Shown: positions 43,770-52,986 of the stretch, one piece after another
Layout of the letters: every line of letters begins with the position of its first letter
Numbering within the stretch: position 1 is the stretch's first letter
Origin: CAWBCR01 sp963787375
GTDB lineage: Bacteria > Chloroflexota > Anaerolineae > Aggregatilineales > UBA3940
DNA: 64,000 nt
Assembly: GCA_963787375.1 (NCBI GenBank)
Contig: CAWBCR010000017.1
Location: 675,309-739,308 of the forward strand
Direction of reading: 5' to 3'
Made by a program: the position numbers and the translations under genes
Notes under the pieces: generated by a model
Databases searched by the model: none
The model's input: only the letters and a program-made list of their open reading frames with translations
Told to the model about the DNA's origin: nothing

Positions 43770-43917
43770 TTCTCGCGGACCACCCGCAAGTGGCGGTGCG
43801 TCTCAGGCGGGCACGCCGAGGTCCGCGTGATGCCCGGCAATCACGATACTTTCCTGCGCGGGCCGTTTGCCCACTACCTCAGCCACGAGATACAGGCTTA
43901 TCTTGACGCCGCGTGAC
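43770..43917 (+). pseudogene. Thioesterase-like 3' remnant
   Basis: An open frame without a good start reads KWRCVSGGHAEVRVMPGNHDTFLRGP...LSHEIQAYLDAA and ends with TGA at 43915-43917. The PGNH-T-LR-P pattern is that of the C-terminal end of alpha/beta-hydrolase thioesterases of NRPS/PKS systems (catalytic His in PGxH). The rest of such a gene is absent. Family call by recalled pattern only. Confidence 0.35.
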
Positions 43918-43935
43918 GTGTGAGCGCTGCAATTG

Positions 43936-43972
43936 CCGGGCCGGACCGCGTTATGCGCGCGATCCGGCCCGG
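43936..43972 (+). terminator. Hairpin after flippase/thioesterase remnant
   Basis: CCGGGCCGGA/TCCGGCCCGG (43936-43945 with 43963-43972), followed by TTTGGTTG, 18 bases after the remnant's stop codon. It isolates the ROK operon downstream. Confidence 0.6.
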
Positions 43973-44020
43973 TTTGGTTGCACCCCACTAACCCGTCACT
44001 GCGCCACCTCAGCTTGCCTC

Positions 44021-44049
44021 TTGACTCCGCCCGCAAACCTGATTACAAT
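44021..44049 (+). promoter_or_regulatory. Promoter of ROK/GlcNAc-type operon
   Basis: TTGACT (44021-44026), 17 bases, TACAAT (44044-44049). The -10 lies inside a palindromic operator. Confidence 0.7.
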
Positions 44050-44060
44050 GTACTTTGTAA
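44043..44060. promoter_or_regulatory. Palindromic operator of ROK repressor
   Basis: TTACAATGTACTTTGTAA is a palindrome with TTACAA/TTGTAA arms around GTAC. It covers the -10 box. A further TTACAATGTA copy stands at 44072-44081. The layout suggests autorepression by the ROK protein encoded just downstream. Confidence 0.65.
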
Positions 44061-44104
44061 ATTCACTGGACTTACAATGTATCCACCGGCGAGATGCCAT
44101 CCGC

Positions 44105-45286
44105 ATGAAAAAGGCGACCCGGCAGCAAACCAAGACCCACAATAACCGCCTGATCCTCAAGACGATCTACGACAATCGCCAGATCAGCCGTGCCGACATC
44201 GCCCGCCTGACCGGCCTGACGCGCACCACCGTGTCCGACGTGGTGTCCGAGCTGATGCAGGAGGGCCTGGTGGCCGAAGTGGCCGTCGGGCCTTCCGCCG
44301 GCGGCAAACCGCCCATCCTGTTGAGCGTCGTGGACGACTCCCGCTACCTGATCGGTATCGACCTGGCCAACAGCGAGTTTCGCGGCGCGATCGTCAACCT
44401 GCGCGGGCAGGTCAAGCACCACGTCAGCCTGCCCGTCGACGAGCGTGACGGCGACGCCGCGCTGGAGATGGTCTACCAGTTGATCGACAGCCTGCTGACC
44501 GAGGATGGCATCCTGGGTATCGGCATCGGCACTCCCGGCCTGATGGACGCCCGGCGCGGGGTCGTGCGCTATGCCGTCAACCTCAACTGGCGCGACCTGC
44601 CGCTGGGCGAGCTGCTGGAGCAGCGCTACAAGCTGCCGGTGTACATCGCCAACGACAGCCAGGCCGCGGCGCTGGCCGAGTACACCTTTGGCGGCAGCAA
44701 GGAAGCGTCGAGCTTGGTGGTGATCAAGGTTGGGCGCGGCATCGGAGCCGGGATCGTCCTCAACGGTCAGCTTTATTATGGCGACACGTTCGGCGCGGGT
44801 GAGATCGGGCACGTGGCGGTCGTCGAGAACGGTGAGGTGTGCCGCTGCGGCAACCGGGGCTGCCTGGAGACGGTCGCCAGCAGCCGTGCGATGATCCAGC
44901 GCGCGCAGGCTGCCGTCCGCCGCAACGGGGCGTCGATCCTCCGACAGATCGTGGCTGCGCCGGAAGAGATCACCACCGAGGCGCTGCTGAAGGCCTACGA
45001 GCAGGGCGACGAAGACGTGCAGGCCATCATCACGCAGGTAGGTGGTTACCTGGGCGCGGCGGTCGCCAATTTGGTGGGCATCCTCAACGTGCAGCGAATC
45101 GTTATCGCTGGCAGCGCCGCCCGCTTCGGCGACGGGCTGATTGGCCCGGCGCGCGAGCGTGTGAATACCAACGCGCTGCCGGCGCTGGCCGCCATGACCA
45201 GCATCGAGGCCTCCAGCCTCGGCACCGACATCGTGATCCTGGGCGCAGCCGCGCTGCTGCTGTCCAACGAGATGGGGTTGAACTGA
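44105..45286 (+). CDS. ROK-family transcriptional repressor (NagC/XylR type)
   Basis: 393 aa from the ATG at 44105; upstream starts in frame would run into the operator. A winged HTH (ISRADIARLTGLTRTTVSDVVSELMQEGLV, about 26-56) is followed by a ROK domain with LIGIDLANSEF, GIGIGTPGLMD, and the zinc motif CRCGNRGCLE. ROK repressors of this type release DNA on binding a sugar or sugar phosphate. It opens the operon with a kinase-like protein, deacetylase, importer and GH20 enzyme. Confidence 0.9.
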   Translation: MKKATRQQTKTHNNRLILKTIYDNRQISRADIARLTGLTRTTVSDVVSELMQEGLVAEVAVGPSAGGKPPILLSVVDDSRYLIGIDLANSEFRGAIVNLRGQVKHHVSLPVDERDGDAALEMVYQLIDSLLTEDGILGIGIGTPGLMDARRGVVRYAVNLNWRDLPLGELLEQRYKLPVYIANDSQAAALAEYTFGGSKEASSLVVIKVGRGIGAGIVLNGQLYYGDTFGAGEIGHVAVVENGEVCRCGNRGCLETVASSRAMIQRAQAAVRRNGASILRQIVAAPEEITTEALLKAYEQGDEDVQAIITQVGGYLGAAVANLVGILNVQRIVIAGSAARFGDGLIGPARERVNTNALPALAAMTSIEASSLGTDIVILGAAALLLSNEMGLN

Positions 45287-45287
45287 C

Positions 45288-46694
45288 ATGGGTGTGTTGC
45301 CCAGGCTCGACAGCCTCCTGATGCCCGCGCTGGTCCCGCCGCTCGACGGCGGGCTGCGGCCTGCCGCGCTGGCCAACCGCCAGTTTCGGGCGGCGGTCGC
45401 AGCCAGCGGCGCGGCGACCCCGCTGGTGTTCGGGCTGGAGCGCCCCGACGGCACCCTGTCGCGCTTTGAGACTGCCATCTTCCCGGACGGCCACCCGGAC
45501 AACCTGTGGTACGCCGAGCGCCTGTTGAAATTCCTGCTGTGGCAGCGCGGCGGCTGGAAAGTGTACGTGGGCGGGCCGGAACGGGTCGGGCAGGCCATCC
45601 GGCAGTGCTACGCGCCGGGCGGCCCGCGCGCCTTCGACGCGCACTTCATGGGCGAAGAGGTCTATGAGCGCGAGTTCAGCGTGGTGCTGTGCGCGCCCGA
45701 TGAGGTCCCGCCGCAGCATGAGAGCGAAAAATCGCTGGGGCGGCATCTCGATGGCTGCCGCATCGGCTTTGACCTGGGCGCTTCTGACCTGAAGGTGTCA
45801 GCCGTCTTGGATGGCGAGGCGGTCTTCAGCCAGGAGATCGAGTGGAACCCCCGCGAGCAGGCCGATCCCGGCTACCACCGCGAGCGGATCATGGACGCGC
45901 TGCGGCTTGCCGCCGCAAAAATGCCGCGCGTGGACGCCGTTGGCGGCAGCTCGGCGGGCGTCTACATCGACAACCGCCCCATGATCGCCTCCTTGTTCCG
46001 GGGCGTGCCGAAGGAGCGCTTCGCGGAGGTCCGCGAGTTGTTTCTGCGCATCCGCGAAGAGATGGGCGTGCCGCTGGAGATCGTCAACGACGGCGAAGTC
46101 ACCGCGCTGGCCGGGTCGATGTCGCTGGAGGCTAACGGCGTGCTGGGTATCGCCATGGGGTCGAGCCAGGCTGCCGGCTACGTCACCCACAACGGCAACA
46201 TCACCAACTGGCTCAACGAGCTGGCCTTCGCGCCGGTCGACTACAATCCCGCCGCGCCGGTCGATGAGTGGTCCGGCGACCGGGGCTGCGGCGCGCAGTA
46301 TTTCTCACAGCAGTGTGTTTTCCGGCTGGCCCCGCAGGCGGGGATCGAAATTCCGGCGGACCTGACCAACGCGCAGAAGCTGGCCTTCGTGCAGGAGCGG
46401 CTCGAAGCGGGCCACGACGGCGCGGTCGCGATCTGGCAGACGATGGGCGTCTACCTGGGCTATGCGCTGGCCCACTACGCCGACTTTTACGAGTTGAAGC
46501 ACGTCCTCATCCTGGGCCGCTGCACGTCGGGCAGCGGCGGGCCGCTGATTCTGGAGGGCGCAAACGCCGTGCTCAGGGCAGAGTTCCCCGAGATCGCTTC
46601 ACAGGTCATCATCCAGCTTCCGGATGAGAAGAACCGCCGGGTTGGCCAGTCGATTGCCGCCGCGAGCCTGCCGGCCATTGTCGAGAAAGGATGA
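45288..46694 (+). CDS. ROK-like sugar kinase/ASKHA protein
   Basis: 468 aa, starting 1 base after the regulator stop. The ASKHA phosphate loop is GFDLGASDLKVSAVLDG (about 160-176) and a second is GVLGIAMGSSQAAGYV, with IVNDGEVTALAG between (catalytic-type Asp). It lacks the ROK zinc motif and has about 150 extra N-terminal residues of unknown role. A sugar kinase role, perhaps for GlcNAc or a related sugar, is inferred from the operon. Confidence 0.7.
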   Translation: MGVLPRLDSLLMPALVPPLDGGLRPAALANRQFRAAVAASGAATPLVFGLERPDGTLSRFETAIFPDGHPDNLWYAERLLKFLLWQRGGWKVYVGGPERVGQAIRQCYAPGGPRAFDAHFMGEEVYEREFSVVLCAPDEVPPQHESEKSLGRHLDGCRIGFDLGASDLKVSAVLDGEAVFSQEIEWNPREQADPGYHRERIMDALRLAAAKMPRVDAVGGSSAGVYIDNRPMIASLFRGVPKERFAEVRELFLRIREEMGVPLEIVNDGEVTALAGSMSLEANGVLGIAMGSSQAAGYVTHNGNITNWLNELAFAPVDYNPAAPVDEWSGDRGCGAQYFSQQCVFRLAPQAGIEIPADLTNAQKLAFVQERLEAGHDGAVAIWQTMGVYLGYALAHYADFYELKHVLILGRCTSGSGGPLILEGANAVLRAEFPEIASQVIIQLPDEKNRRVGQSIAAASLPAIVEKG

Positions 46695-46697
46695 CGG

Positions 46698-47546
46698 GTG
46701 GAATTCAAGCGAGACACGGCGCAGTTGTTCGTCCCCGATGGCACGCCCGGCGCTGACGCGCTGGCGCGCACGACTCATATGGGGATCAGCGCCCACCAGG
46801 ACGATCTGGAGATCATGGCCATCGACGGCATCTTGCAGTGCTTCCAGCGCGGCGACCGCTGGTTCACCGGCGTCGTCGTGACCAACGGCAGCGGCTCGCC
46901 CCGTGCCGGCCTGTACGAGCATTACACTGACGAGGACATGCGCGCCATCCGCGTCGAGGAGCAGAAGAAGGCGGCGATTGTCGGCGAGTACGCGGCCCAG
47001 GTGCTGCTCGACTATCCCAGCAGCGCGGTCAAGGACCGTGCCAACCGGGAGGTCGTCGCCGATCTGGCGCAGGTGATCGAGGCCGCCCGGCCCGAGGTGG
47101 TGTACACGCATAATCTTGCGGACAAGCACCCCACCCACGTGGCGACGGCGCTTCGCGTGATCGACGCCATCCGCGGCCTGCCGCAGGCGCAGCGCCCCGC
47201 CAGGCTGTATGGCTGCGAAGTGTGGCGCGACCTGGGCTGGATGCGCGACGAGGATAAAGCCGTGTTTGACTGCTCATCGCAGGAGAACTTGCAGGCGGCG
47301 CTGTTGGGCGTGTTCGACTCGCAGATCAGCGGCGGCAAACGCTACGACCTTGCCACGATGGGCCGGCGGCGGGCGAACGCCACCTACTTCGAGTCGCACG
47401 GGGTGGACACGGCCACCGGCCTGGCCTTTGGCATGGATCTCACCCCCCTGATTGCAGACCCGTCTCTGGACGTCGCTTCGTACGTCCAGGGCTTCATCGA
47501 CCGCTTCTCTCAAGACGTGCACAACTTGCTGTCCCAGGTGTGCTGA
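46698..47546 (+). CDS. PIG-L/LmbE-type N-acetylglucosaminyl deacetylase
   Basis: 282 aa with a GTG start. Zinc motifs are SAHQDDLE (31-38, the AHxDD motif) and LADKHPTHVATA (HxxH). The family removes acetyl from GlcNAc-containing compounds. It is placed between the ROK-like kinase and the importer, so it probably acts in the cytosol on imported GlcNAc derivatives. Confidence 0.88.
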   Translation: MEFKRDTAQLFVPDGTPGADALARTTHMGISAHQDDLEIMAIDGILQCFQRGDRWFTGVVVTNGSGSPRAGLYEHYTDEDMRAIRVEEQKKAAIVGEYAAQVLLDYPSSAVKDRANREVVADLAQVIEAARPEVVYTHNLADKHPTHVATALRVIDAIRGLPQAQRPARLYGCEVWRDLGWMRDEDKAVFDCSSQENLQAALLGVFDSQISGGKRYDLATMGRRRANATYFESHGVDTATGLAFGMDLTPLIADPSLDVASYVQGFIDRFSQDVHNLLSQVC

Positions 47547-47779
47547 ATCTCCATGAACATCTGCCACAGCCTGCGAAGGGAAAGGAGGAAATGAGGGAGG
47601 AGAAAAAGGATGGACCAAGAAAGGCGCGAGATTTTTCCACCACCCGTTTGCACACGCCCGGCGGAAAAGCTCCCACGCCAATCCCTGCTTTGAATTTAGC
47701 TTCAAAGCCATATCACGACAAGTCAGGAAGTACGCCCGTGCCCGGAGCAGGACTCCGGCGCTCATCAAAGGAGATACAA

Positions 47780-49174
47780 ATGAACAGCAAGAAGCTCATG
47801 ACCCTGGCGCTGGCTCTCGTCACGCTGTTTGCGCTCGTCGCGTGCGCCACGCCCGCTGCCCCGGCCACGACGCAGGCTCCTGCCGACGCCACCCAGGCTC
47901 CCGCTGCTGCAACGCAGGCCCCTGCCGCTGCGACGGAAGCCCCCCCCGCTGAAGCGCCCATCACGCTGACTGTCTATGTCGTCGACTACCAGGCCGACGC
48001 GACCGACACCTGGCTTGAGAACGAGGTTGTCCCCGCCTTCAAGCAGATGCACCCCAACGTGGATGTGCAGTTCGTGTGGGGAAGCTGGAGCACCTTCGGC
48101 GAGACGGTTGCCGGCTACTTCGCTGCCGGCGATGGTCCCGACATCATCAACCTGGGCTCGGAGTTCAACGGCCTGTACGGCGATCAACTGGCCCCGCTGA
48201 ATGACAAGCTCGGTCCGGATGCCTGGCCTGAGATCTCGAACTTCATCCCCGGCACGCTTGAGAACGCATCGTGGGACGGCCAGCTCCGCGGCCTGCCGAT
48301 CTTCTCGGCTCCCCGCTATGTCTTCTGCCGCACCGACCTGATGCAGGCTGCCGGCTACACCGCGCAGCCGACCGACTTCGCGAGCTGGGTGAAGTTCGCC
48401 AAGGACGCCACGATCATCGACCCCGCCACCAACTCGCTGACGCAGCAGGGCTTCGTGCCGGTTGATGCAGGCACGATGGCTGACTTCCAGTGGTACCTGA
48501 ACACGCTGTGGTCGCTGGGCGGCCAGCTCTACAAGGCCGACGGCGTGACCCCGAACTTCGACTCACCGGAAGCGGATGCCGCTATCCAGTTTAACTACGA
48601 CCTGAAGCGCGCCGTCTACCCCGACGACAACGTGGGTGCGCTGCCCGCTGGCACCGGCTCGGTGATCGAAGAAGGCAACGGCGGCGTGTGCCTGTGGCAC
48701 TCCGGCTGGGCCGCGCCTGCGCTCGACAGCGCGGTGTGGAGCAATATCGACATCCAGCCCTTCACCGGCGATCCGGCCAACTTCCCCAACAGCAAGCCCA
48801 TCGTCCTGTCGTTCGTCGATTGGTGGGCGGTGCCGGCCTACGGCAAGAACATCGATATGACCGCCGAGTTCATGAAGTTTGTCTTCAACAAAGACAACAA
48901 CCACATGTACAACCAGACCATGAACCTGATCCCGGCCCGCACCGATGCTCAGACCGGCTACGTCACCGACGACCCGGTCCTCAAGCGTGAGGCCGATCTG
49001 GCTTCACAGTACAGCTATGGCTACGCGGGCATCCTGGAGCCCACGCAGCTTCAGAACATCCTCCAGACACAGCTTGGCGCTTACCTGACCGACCAGCAGG
49101 ATAAGGCGACCACGCTCCAGAACATCCAGGATCAGTACACGCAGGTCCTTACGGACGCGGGCTACATCAAGTAA
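47780..49174 (+). CDS. Sugar ABC transporter binding lipoprotein
   Basis: 464 aa from the ATG at 47780 (AAAGGAGA upstream). Signal peptide and lipobox LFALVAC, then an Ala/Thr/Pro linker (about 24-55), then a family 1 sugar-binding domain (VQFVWGSWSTFGETVAGYFAAGDGPDIINLGSE, GLPIFSAPRYVFCRTD, VDWWAVPAYGKNIDMTAEFMKFVFNKDNNHMYNQ). It should capture oligosaccharides released outside the cell. The 47547-47779 gap before it shows only purine-rich sequence and no clear promoter. Confidence 0.9.
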   Translation: MNSKKLMTLALALVTLFALVACATPAAPATTQAPADATQAPAAATQAPAAATEAPPAEAPITLTVYVVDYQADATDTWLENEVVPAFKQMHPNVDVQFVWGSWSTFGETVAGYFAAGDGPDIINLGSEFNGLYGDQLAPLNDKLGPDAWPEISNFIPGTLENASWDGQLRGLPIFSAPRYVFCRTDLMQAAGYTAQPTDFASWVKFAKDATIIDPATNSLTQQGFVPVDAGTMADFQWYLNTLWSLGGQLYKADGVTPNFDSPEADAAIQFNYDLKRAVYPDDNVGALPAGTGSVIEEGNGGVCLWHSGWAAPALDSAVWSNIDIQPFTGDPANFPNSKPIVLSFVDWWAVPAYGKNIDMTAEFMKFVFNKDNNHMYNQTMNLIPARTDAQTGYVTDDPVLKREADLASQYSYGYAGILEPTQLQNILQTQLGAYLTDQQDKATTLQNIQDQYTQVLTDAGYIK

Positions 49175-49190
49175 CACACCATCACGATCA

Positions 49191-49220
49191 GGTTGGGCAG
49201 GGGAAACCCCCTGCCCAACC
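49191..49220 (+). terminator. Strong stem-loop between binding protein and permease
   Basis: GGTTGGGCAGGGG/CCCCTGCCCAACC is a 13-bp stem with a 4-base loop, 16 bases after the binding-protein stop. It has no T run, so it more likely protects the 3' end of the binding-protein message or gives partial termination. Confidence 0.65.
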
Positions 49221-49240
49221 TGCCCTCTGGAGCGTTTTCC

Positions 49241-50392
49241 ATGAAGCAGCAGAGTCCCTACCTATACTCTCTTATCTCGACGGCAGGAGCGGTCGTGTTC
49301 ATCATCGCGTCCTGCTATGGGCTTGGCGCGCTGGCCCGCCTGGTGTCCCGGCTGCGAGGGCACTCGCTGCGTCAGCAGGAAAGCACGTTCGCCGGGTACT
49401 TCTTCGCCGCGCCGTGGATCGTCGGCTTCCTGATCTTCGTCGTGCTGCCCATGCTGGCCTCATTGTACTGGAGCTTCACCAACTATCGTATCGGCTCGCC
49501 GCCGGAATGGGTCGGGCTCCAGAACTACGCCCGCCTGCTGTTCGAGGACCAGGAGTTTCGCGGATCGCTCGTCAATACGCTGTTCCTGACCGTGGTCGGC
49601 GTTCCCCTCCAGATCGCCGCCGCGCTGGGGCTGGCCGTTCTGCTGACCCGGCAGATGAAGGGCGAGCGGGTGTTCCGCATGTCGTTCTACCTGCCGGTGA
49701 TCCTCGGCTTTAACGCAGCGGTGCTGCTGTGCTGGCGGCTGATGCTGAATGCCAGCAATGGCATTATCGACCAGATGATCCGGGCGCTCTCGCGGTGGTT
49801 CGCCCCCTTCGGCTACCTCAACCGGGCGCTCATTTACATTGTCGAAGTCGTCAACGGCTTCTTCCTGGGGCTTTCCAGCGGCAACTACACGCTGATGCAC
49901 CGCACCATAGAAACCGGCTTCCCGGCGGCCAACCGGGTGCCGATGTGGATCCAGACGCCGCTGTGGACCAAGATGTCGGTCATCCTGATCATGGTCTGGA
50001 TCTGCGGGTCGATGATGCTGATCTTCCTGGCGGGCCTTAACGCCATCCCCAGAGAGCTGCTCGACGCCGCCCAGGTCGACGGGGCCAACAACCGCCAGCA
50101 GTTCTGGCGGATCAAGTTCCCGCTGCTCACGCCCTATATCTTTTACAACCTGGTGATCGGGCTGCTCGCCGCGCTGCAAATCTTCGAGCCGGTGTACGTG
50201 CTGTACCGCGACAACCAGCCGCTTGCGCCCTCGGCTTATTCGATGGTGTATTACCTGTATAACGCCACCTTCCGCTTCAACGTGATCGGCTACGGCTCGG
50301 CAATTTCATGGCTGATCCTGGTGATTATCGCCATCGTCACAATCTTGCAGTTCAGGCTACAGGACCGCTGGGTGCAGTACGACATTTTCTAG
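49241..50392 (+). CDS. Carbohydrate ABC permease, MalF-type
   Basis: 383 aa from the ATG at 49241 (CTGGAG upstream). An extra N-terminal helix precedes the usual six, and there is an insert (about 190-240). The EAA loop is DAAQVDGANNRQQFWRIKFPLLTPYI. It pairs with the MalG-type permease that follows. Confidence 0.9.
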   Translation: MKQQSPYLYSLISTAGAVVFIIASCYGLGALARLVSRLRGHSLRQQESTFAGYFFAAPWIVGFLIFVVLPMLASLYWSFTNYRIGSPPEWVGLQNYARLLFEDQEFRGSLVNTLFLTVVGVPLQIAAALGLAVLLTRQMKGERVFRMSFYLPVILGFNAAVLLCWRLMLNASNGIIDQMIRALSRWFAPFGYLNRALIYIVEVVNGFFLGLSSGNYTLMHRTIETGFPAANRVPMWIQTPLWTKMSVILIMVWICGSMMLIFLAGLNAIPRELLDAAQVDGANNRQQFWRIKFPLLTPYIFYNLVIGLLAALQIFEPVYVLYRDNQPLAPSAYSMVYYLYNATFRFNVIGYGSAISWLILVIIAIVTILQFRLQDRWVQYDIF

Positions 50393-50401
50393 GGGGAAGT
50401 C

Positions 50402-51247
50402 ATGAGACAGACCATCCTTCACATCTTCTCGCGCATCAGCCTGTACGTCCTGCTGACCGCGGCCAGCATCGTGATGGCGTTCCCACTGCTGTGGATGATC
50501 TCGACCTCGCTCAAGACGCTGGAAGAGGCCAACGCGCCCCACATCGTGTGGATCCCCACGCACGTTTCTTGGGAGGCCTACCGCGCAGTCCTGGCCGACG
50601 CCGATTTCCTGCGCTCCTATTTCAACTCGGCCTTCTACGCCGCGCTGGCGTTGGTCGGTACGCTGATCTCGATTGCGGCGGTGGCTTATGCCTTCAGCCG
50701 GATCAACTGGCCGGGCAAGAACATCGTGTTTGCGCTGATGCTGTCGACCATGATGATCCCGGCGCAGGCGCTGATCGTCCCGCAGTACGTGTTCTTCAAT
50801 GACGTCGGTTGGATCGGGACGTTCAACCCGCTGATTATCCCCGGCTACTTCGCCGGTGGCGCGGCGATGGTCTTCCTGTTGCGGCAGTCGATGTCGCAGA
50901 TACCTATCGAGATGGACGAGTCGGCGGTGATTGACGGCGCGAGCCACCTCCAGATCTGGTGGGAGATCATCATGCCGCTCATGAAAGCGCCCCTGGCGAC
51001 CGTGGCGACCTTCCTGTTCGTGGGCTTCTGGAATAACCTGCTGGGCCCGCTGCTCTACGCCCAGACGACCAAGCTCTACACCCTGCCGGTGTATGTCGCC
51101 CAGCTTTTCAACATCAACAACGCCACCCAGCCCTGGCCGACCATCATGGCTGCTGCCGTGCTGACGACCGTGCCGCTGTTCATCGTCTTCTTCTTCGCGC
51201 AGCGGTTTATCCTGGAGAGCGTGGTCATCACCGGTCTGAAGGGCTGA
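50402..51247 (+). CDS. Carbohydrate ABC permease, MalG-type
   Basis: 281 aa with six helices. The EAA loop is ESAVIDGASHLQIWWEIIMPLMKAPL. GGGGGAAGTC precedes the ATG. Its stop overlaps the start of the hexosaminidase gene by one base. An ATPase must come from elsewhere. Confidence 0.9.
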   Translation: MRQTILHIFSRISLYVLLTAASIVMAFPLLWMISTSLKTLEEANAPHIVWIPTHVSWEAYRAVLADADFLRSYFNSAFYAALALVGTLISIAAVAYAFSRINWPGKNIVFALMLSTMMIPAQALIVPQYVFFNDVGWIGTFNPLIIPGYFAGGAAMVFLLRQSMSQIPIEMDESAVIDGASHLQIWWEIIMPLMKAPLATVATFLFVGFWNNLLGPLLYAQTTKLYTLPVYVAQLFNINNATQPWPTIMAAAVLTTVPLFIVFFFAQRFILESVVITGLKG

Positions 51248-52875
51248 TGCATCCTCGACGGCGGCGACTTGCCATATTGCTGCTGTGCGGCCTGATCCCG
51301 GCAGCCTGCACCCAGCGCGGAGCGGAGACAATGCCTGTTAGCACCCTGCCCCCAACCAGCATCCCTGAACCGTCCGAGCCAACCGAAGCAGCCTCGTCTG
51401 CGCTCGCCATGAACGACGTGATCCCGATGCCCCTCTCCGTGACGCCGGCAGCAGGCGCGTTCAGGCTGTCTGCCGCCACGGCCATCGTCGTCGCGCCAGG
51501 TACGGCTGAGATGATGGCTGTCGGGCAATACCTCGCGGATCGCCTCGCCCCTGCGACCAGCTACGCGCTGCCCGTCACGCTGGCAGACGGCGCGCCGCCG
51601 CCGGACAGCATCACGCTGACCACCACCGGTGGCGACCCCGCCCTGGGCGATGAGGGCTACCTGCTGACCATCACGTCGTCCGGCGTGACGCTGGCCGCCA
51701 CCCGGCCTGAGGGGTTGTTCCGGGGCGTGCAGACGATCCGGCAGTTGCTGCCGCCCGCCATCGAAAGCGCCGCGGTCCAGCCCGGTCCGTGGGACATTCC
51801 CGCCGGGGTCATCCGCGACGCCCCCCGTTTTGTCTGGCGTGGCATGATGCTCGACGTGGCGCGCCACTTCTTCACCGTGGACGATATTAAGCGGCTGATC
51901 GACCTGATGGCGTACTACAAAATGAACCGGCTGCACCTGCACCTCAGCGACGATCAGGGCTGGCGCATCGCGATCGACGCCTGGCCCGACCTGGCGACCA
52001 TCGGCGGCAGCACCGAAGTCGGCGGCGGGGCCGGGGGCTACTACACGCAGGCGCAGTACGCTGACCTCGTGGCGTATGCGCAAAGCCGCTACGTGACCAT
52101 CGTGCCGGAAATCGACATGCCGGGCCACACCAACGCTGCGCTCGCTTCCTACCCGGAACTGAACTGCGACGGGGTCGCGCCGGCGCTGTACACCGGCATC
52201 GAGGTGGGCTTCAGCTCGCTGTGTGTTGGCAAGGACATCACCTACCGTTTCGTCGACGACGTGATCGGCGAGCTGGCGGCGCTGACGCCCGGCCCCTACA
52301 TCCACATTGGCGGCGACGAAGCGGCCGCGACGAGCGAGGCCGACTACACGGCGTTCGTCGAGCAGGTGCAGGCGATTGTGCAGGCGCATGGCAAGCAGAT
52401 GGTCGGCTGGGAGGAGATCAGCCACGTCGATCTGCTCCCCACGTCTATCGCCCAGCACTGGAACAATGACCCGGTCAGCCTGACCGTTCAGCCCGGCGTC
52501 AAGGTCATCATGTCGACCGCCTCGCGGGCGTATATGGATATGAAGTACGACCCGTCCACGCCGCTGGGTCTGGTGTGGGCCGGCTATCTCGACGTGCACA
52601 CCGCCTACGACTGGGACCCTGCGACACAGATTGATGGCCTGCCGGAGAGCGATATCCTCGGCGTGGAAGCCGTCCTGTGGTCCGAGACTCTGCAAACGAT
52701 GGATGACGTCGAGTATATGGCCTTCCCGCGCCTGCCCGGCTACGCCGAGATCGGCTGGTCGCCGGCTGCCGGCAGAAGCTGGGACACGTACAGAGTGCGG
52801 CTGGCGGCGCATGGCCCGCGCTTCGATGCCATGCACGTCCACTTCTTCCGTTCGGCGGAAGTGCCGTGGAAATGA
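51247..52875 (+). CDS. GH20 beta-N-acetylhexosaminidase, lipoprotein
   Basis: 542 aa. Signal peptide with lipobox LIPAAC; a GH20b N-terminal domain (about 60-190), then the catalytic barrel. Catalytic pair Asp357-Glu358 in HIGGDEA; substrate motifs HLHLSDDQGWRI, VPEIDMPGHTNAAL and GVEAVLWSETLQ are present. It should release terminal GlcNAc or GalNAc from chito-oligosaccharides or glycans at the cell surface. It is translated together with the importer, which fits uptake of its products. Confidence 0.93.
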   Translation: MHPRRRRLAILLLCGLIPAACTQRGAETMPVSTLPPTSIPEPSEPTEAASSALAMNDVIPMPLSVTPAAGAFRLSAATAIVVAPGTAEMMAVGQYLADRLAPATSYALPVTLADGAPPPDSITLTTTGGDPALGDEGYLLTITSSGVTLAATRPEGLFRGVQTIRQLLPPAIESAAVQPGPWDIPAGVIRDAPRFVWRGMMLDVARHFFTVDDIKRLIDLMAYYKMNRLHLHLSDDQGWRIAIDAWPDLATIGGSTEVGGGAGGYYTQAQYADLVAYAQSRYVTIVPEIDMPGHTNAALASYPELNCDGVAPALYTGIEVGFSSLCVGKDITYRFVDDVIGELAALTPGPYIHIGGDEAAATSEADYTAFVEQVQAIVQAHGKQMVGWEEISHVDLLPTSIAQHWNNDPVSLTVQPGVKVIMSTASRAYMDMKYDPSTPLGLVWAGYLDVHTAYDWDPATQIDGLPESDILGVEAVLWSETLQTMDDVEYMAFPRLPGYAEIGWSPAAGRSWDTYRVRLAAHGPRFDAMHVHFFRSAEVPWK

Positions 52876-52986
52876 GCCTTTAGCCCCATATTCGAGTTTC
52901 GCCTCCACTCGCCCTGCCTGCTTCAGTATCCTCAGACTGGCCTCGAACGAGCGGCACTTCCCAATATCGTTTTTCGCGTTTCGGTC

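Noticed and set aside
43803..44036. 77-aa minus-strand frame
   Set aside because: It is antisense to the thioesterase-like remnant and the terminator; the plus-strand reading explains the region better.
49191..49220. True terminator ending the operon after the binding protein
   Set aside because: There is no T run, and the permease and GH20 genes follow closely with no new promoter visible.
51076..52908. 610-aa open frame on the minus strand
   Set aside because: Antisense to the GH20 gene, no domain, composition of a shadow frame.
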